From Acidobacteriota bacterium (lineage in GTDB: Bacteria; Acidobacteriota; Terriglobia; Terriglobales; Acidobacteriaceae), in contig JAJXXG010000826.1 in assembly GCA_021781255.1 (NCBI GenBank), positions 1-7,961 on the forward strand: a DNA stretch of 7,961 bases, read 5' to 3'. Position numbers and translations under genes: made by a program. The notes under the pieces are model-generated. The model worked only from the letters and a program-made list of their open reading frames with translations. It was not told the DNA's origin and ran no database searches. This document shows positions 5,443-7,961 of the stretch, in pieces (positions within the stretch are counted from its first letter, which is position 1; every line of letters starts with the position of its first letter).

Positions 5443-6723
5443 GCTATAGCCGTCATAGGCATGTTGGACGAGAGGGAGCAGGCCTTAAAGCTCATCAAAG
5501 AGCAGATCGAGCAAAGGGGACACAAGCCGCTGCTGATCGACATCAGCGTGGGTAACGGCGCTATAGTCCCTACCCTCAAAGCGGACATCACGTGTCAGGA
5601 ATTGGCGATGATGGTGGCGCCAGAAGGAAGCCTGAAGGCCGACACGAAGCCGGCGACTTCGATTATGGCCGAGGGCTTGAGGGTGCAGCTTTCCCTCCTG
5701 GTTGAATCCGGTGAGCTTGAAGGACTAGTCGCTATCACCGGAATGACCGGAGCTCTAATAACGCTGACCGCCATGAGCGCGGTGCCGTTTGGTGTACCCA
5801 AACTGCTCATCTCTGGCGCCACCGCCCAGCCTGCCCACGCCGCGGGATTCTCCGGCTATTTCGCGCTCAAAGACATCACCGTGATGAACACCGTGGTCGA
5901 CACGGTGGGCATGAATTCGCTTGTCAGATCGCTTGCCATGAACGGAGCCAATGCCGTTTGCGGAATGGTAGAAGGCCGCGGCGCTCCTTCCCGGGAAGAA
6001 AAGCCTTCCGTTGCCATTACCGAATACGGTTTTTGCGACCGTGGCGCTCATTATCTGCGAGAGGTGCTGGAGGGTGAGTATGACATTGTCTCGTTTCACG
6101 CCACCGGTATAGGTGACAAGCCGGTACTGGAACTCGTACCGCGGGGCCACTTTGCCGGGTTCATTGACCTGGTGCCCGGAGCATTCAGCGACCATCTTTT
6201 GGGTGGGAACCGTTCTGCTGTCGGACCCGGCCGTCTGGACGTGGCCGCGCGGCTGGCCCTGCCCTATGTCTTCTGTCCCGGAGGCTTTGACATGATCGCC
6301 TGTGGGCCAGCCGAAAGAAAAGACAGCAACGATCCTCTGTGGACTTCCAGAAACCTGGCCGCCCGTAAGTTGTATCTGCAGGATTCTGCCAGGGTTCAGG
6401 CCAGGACGAACGCCGAAGAAATGGAATACGTGGCCACAGAAGCGGCGAAGAAACTGAACCAGTACGAGAACAAGGGGCGTGTCAAAGCAGCTATACCCTT
6501 GCGGGGGTTCTCGTCGCTCAGCGTGGCTGGCGGCCCACTGCACGATCCGGACGCAGATCGGGCGTTTGTCATTGCGCTGAAGAAGCATCTTGACCCGGAA
6601 ATCGAGGTAATTGAAGTCGATTCCGACATCAACAGTCCTACCTTCGCCAAGGCGGCGGCAGATGCCCTACTGCAGGTCATACGGCGAACCTGCGCCGGAG
6701 GAGGTCGGCCGCAACATGCGTAG
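5440..6723 (+). CDS. Tm-1-like / UPF0261 family protein
   Basis: A 427-residue protein of the UPF0261 family, related to the N-terminal ATP-binding domain of tomato resistance protein Tm-1. The bacterial members have no settled function. Seen here: an N-terminal Rossmann-like strand AIAVIGMLDERE (2-13) then LLIDISVG (31-38); VAITGMTGALITL (97-109) at the position of the usual GGSGGT loop but without its glycine pattern; FGVPKLLISG (117-126); ITVMNTVVD...GMN (146-159); FHATG (219-223); FIDLVPGAFSDHLLGG (241-256); VGPGRLDVAA (261-270); YVFCPGGFDMI (276-286); ARTNAEEM (321-328); IPLRGFSSL (352-360); DPDADRAF (369-376) and NSPTFA (398-403). The FHATG...GG...RL.AA order is characteristic of the family. 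The altered glycine loop suggests changed nucleotide binding (inference). It follows CoA-transferase B after 131 bases, and its end overlaps the next gene by eight bases, so they are probably translated together. Confidence 0.82.
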   Translation: MAIAVIGMLDEREQALKLIKEQIEQRGHKPLLIDISVGNGAIVPTLKADITCQELAMMVAPEGSLKADTKPATSIMAEGLRVQLSLLVESGELEGLVAITGMTGALITLTAMSAVPFGVPKLLISGATAQPAHAAGFSGYFALKDITVMNTVVDTVGMNSLVRSLAMNGANAVCGMVEGRGAPSREEKPSVAITEYGFCDRGAHYLREVLEGEYDIVSFHATGIGDKPVLELVPRGHFAGFIDLVPGAFSDHLLGGNRSAVGPGRLDVAARLALPYVFCPGGFDMIACGPAERKDSNDPLWTSRNLAARKLYLQDSARVQARTNAEEMEYVATEAAKKLNQYENKGRVKAAIPLRGFSSLSVAGGPLHDPDADRAFVIALKKHLDPEIEVIEVDSDINSPTFAKAAADALLQVIRRTCAGGGRPQHA

Positions 6724-7961
6724 AGTCGAGTTTGTCGATCAGACCATCCGCGATGCCCAGCAGAGCCTTTGGGGCCTGACGATGAGGACGGATCATATCA
6801 TCCCCATCGCAGAAACGATGGACAAGGTCGGATACCGCGCTGTGGCAATGGTGGGCTCACAGGCTTTTACCGTGCAGGTGCGCAACCTTGACGAGAACCC
6901 CTGGGAGAGAATCCGCATTCTGTCCCGGCTCATGCCGCGGACTTGCTTGCGCGGATCTTACGTCACCGCGAGTCTTTCCTCCTTCGACCTCAGCACCCCC
7001 AGGGAAATCATTTCCCTCTGGATTCGCCGCAACGTTGCCAATGGGATCAAGAGCTTCTGGATTTGTGACTACCAGGACAATATCGACAGGTTCCGCTACT
7101 TTGCGCAGATTGCGAAGGCGGAAGGAGCCGAGGTGGTCACCTCCCTGATGTACACTTCAAGCCCGGTACATACCGACGAGCATTGGGCGCAGGCAACCCA
7201 ACTCATAGCGTCAGCAAAAGACTGCACCGATCGCATCATGATCGAGGATGCATCGGGGGTTATCACCCCGGAGAAGACCAGAAGGTTGATCAGCGTGGTC
7301 GAGCGCAACTGCGACGGAATCCCTCTTGAGTTCCACGGCCACTGCAATTCCGGTCTGGCTTCTCTGTGCTATCTCGAGGCGATCGAGGCCGGGGTCACCA
7401 CCGTCCATACGGCCGTAGCCCCGTTGGCCAATGGCACTTCGCTGCCTTCCACGGAAAATATTTTGAAGAATGTCCGCCGGCTCGGGTACGTCGCGGACCT
7501 CGACGACGATGCCCTTGGGAAGGTTTCTGCCCATTTCCGGGGGATCGCCGAACGAGAAAAACGGTCAATCGGAGTGCCCAGGGAATACGATCTGTTCCAT
7601 TTTGAACATCAAGTACCGGGTGGGATGATGAGCAATCTGACCCGGCAACTGAAAGAAGTAAAAATGGAACACCGGCTGGACGAGATCCTGGACGAAGTGG
7701 TTCATGTGCGCCGGGAGCTTGGCTATCCGGTAATGGCCACCCCTTTCTCGCAGATTGTAGGGACCCAGGCGGTGGAGAATGTCGTTTCTGGTGAGCGTTA
7801 CAAACACATCACCGATGAAGTGATCAAGTACGCCTTGCAGTATTACGGCAAGCCCGCTGGAGTTTTGGACCAGGATCTGCTCGACAAGATAATGGCGTTG
7901 CCCAGGACCAAGGAATTCCTCAATTGGACACCCGCCGGATATCTCAAGCCAGTCGAAGAAT
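6716..7961 (+). CDS. Carboxyltransferase-type DRE-TIM barrel protein (pyruvate carboxylase B / OadA / transcarboxylase 5S family), partial, with Lys-to-Glu active-site change
   Basis: The frame is open from ATG 6716 to the window end (415 codons), so the C terminus is missing. GGAGGAGG at 6697-6704, eleven bases upstream, supports the start, which overlaps the Tm-1-like gene by eight bases. The first half is an HMGL-like TIM barrel and the second the conserved carboxylase (PYC_OADA) domain. Motifs: VDQTIRDAQQSLWG at 7-20 (Asp8 is the expected metal ligand), NGIKSFWICD near 108-117, IEDASG at 176-181, FHGHCNSG at 206-213 (metal ligands His207 and His209), LANGTSLP at 237-244 (Thr241 matches the proton-transfer Thr of pyruvate carboxylases), HQVPGGMMSN at 298-307 and SQIVGTQAV at 345-353. 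Canonical enzymes have IKDMA where this has IEDAS: the carboxylated metal-bridging Lys is Glu177. The protein may therefore catalyse a different reaction, or Glu may imitate the carbamate. No biotin-carrier domain or biotin carboxylase gene is in the window. The four genes probably form one operon. Confidence 0.85.
   Translation, partial: MRRVEFVDQTIRDAQQSLWGLTMRTDHIIPIAETMDKVGYRAVAMVGSQAFTVQVRNLDENPWERIRILSRLMPRTCLRGSYVTASLSSFDLSTPREIISLWIRRNVANGIKSFWICDYQDNIDRFRYFAQIAKAEGAEVVTSLMYTSSPVHTDEHWAQATQLIASAKDCTDRIMIEDASGVITPEKTRRLISVVERNCDGIPLEFHGHCNSGLASLCYLEAIEAGVTTVHTAVAPLANGTSLPSTENILKNVRRLGYVADLDDDALGKVSAHFRGIAEREKRSIGVPREYDLFHFEHQVPGGMMSNLTRQLKEVKMEHRLDEILDEVVHVRRELGYPVMATPFSQIVGTQAVENVVSGERYKHITDEVIKYALQYYGKPAGVLDQDLLDKIMALPRTKEFLNWTPAGYLKPVEE

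Noticed and set aside
5755..6588. 277-residue - strand frame antisense to the Tm-1-like gene
   Set aside because: Shadow of a conserved gene in GC-rich DNA; no family motif seen in the antisense product.
1..7961. CRISPR arrays, tRNA or rRNA genes, insertion-sequence ends
   Set aside because: No regularly spaced direct repeats, cloverleaf-like stretches, transposase frames or terminal repeats were seen on either strand.

Overview
The window looks like chromosomal DNA of a moderately GC-rich Gram-negative bacterium, most likely an acidobacterium (inference). The main clue is the first gene. It is the C-terminal part of an Oar-like TonB-dependent receptor, with the S-N-Y-N-G-L-Q start of the barrel repeat, a GYTYSHALD strand and a terminal LKLMF, a style especially abundant in Acidobacteriota. 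All recognised genes are on the + strand.

Layout. Block 1 (2-3321) holds three envelope or periplasmic genes: the partial TonB-dependent outer-membrane receptor (2-907), a secreted YncE/YVTN-type beta-propeller (1055-2104), and a Tat-signal amidohydrolase of the gamma-resorcylate / 2,3-dihydroxybenzoate decarboxylase type (2191-3321). The block ends at a small hairpin over the stop codon and a perfect 20-bp inverted repeat (3366-3410). About 525 bp without a convincing gene follows (3411-3935). Block 2 (3936-window end) is a compact cytoplasmic operon: CoA-transferase subunits A and B with an ATGA overlap, a Tm-1-like/UPF0261 protein, and, overlapping it by 8 bp, a partial carboxyltransferase-type TIM-barrel protein of the pyruvate carboxylase B / OadA / transcarboxylase 5S family. 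That last gene runs off the right edge, so its stop codon is not in the window.

How the genes may work together. Block 1 fits uptake or periplasmic handling of a small, perhaps aromatic, compound. Block 2 looks like a CoA-dependent catabolic pathway: a 3-oxoacid (acetoacetate or 3-oxoadipate type) CoA transfer, then a poorly understood Tm-1-like protein and a diverged carboxyl-transfer or C-C-lyase enzyme. The most unusual detail is in the last protein. The lysine that is carboxylated and bridges the metal in canonical carboxyltransferases (IKDMA motif) is glutamate here (IEDAS, residue 177), while the Asp, the His-x-His and the GTS threonine are kept. Together with the uncommon partnership of CoA-transferase, Tm-1-like protein and altered carboxyltransferase, this is the best candidate for an undescribed system. 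Whether the two blocks belong to one pathway cannot be decided from the sequence.
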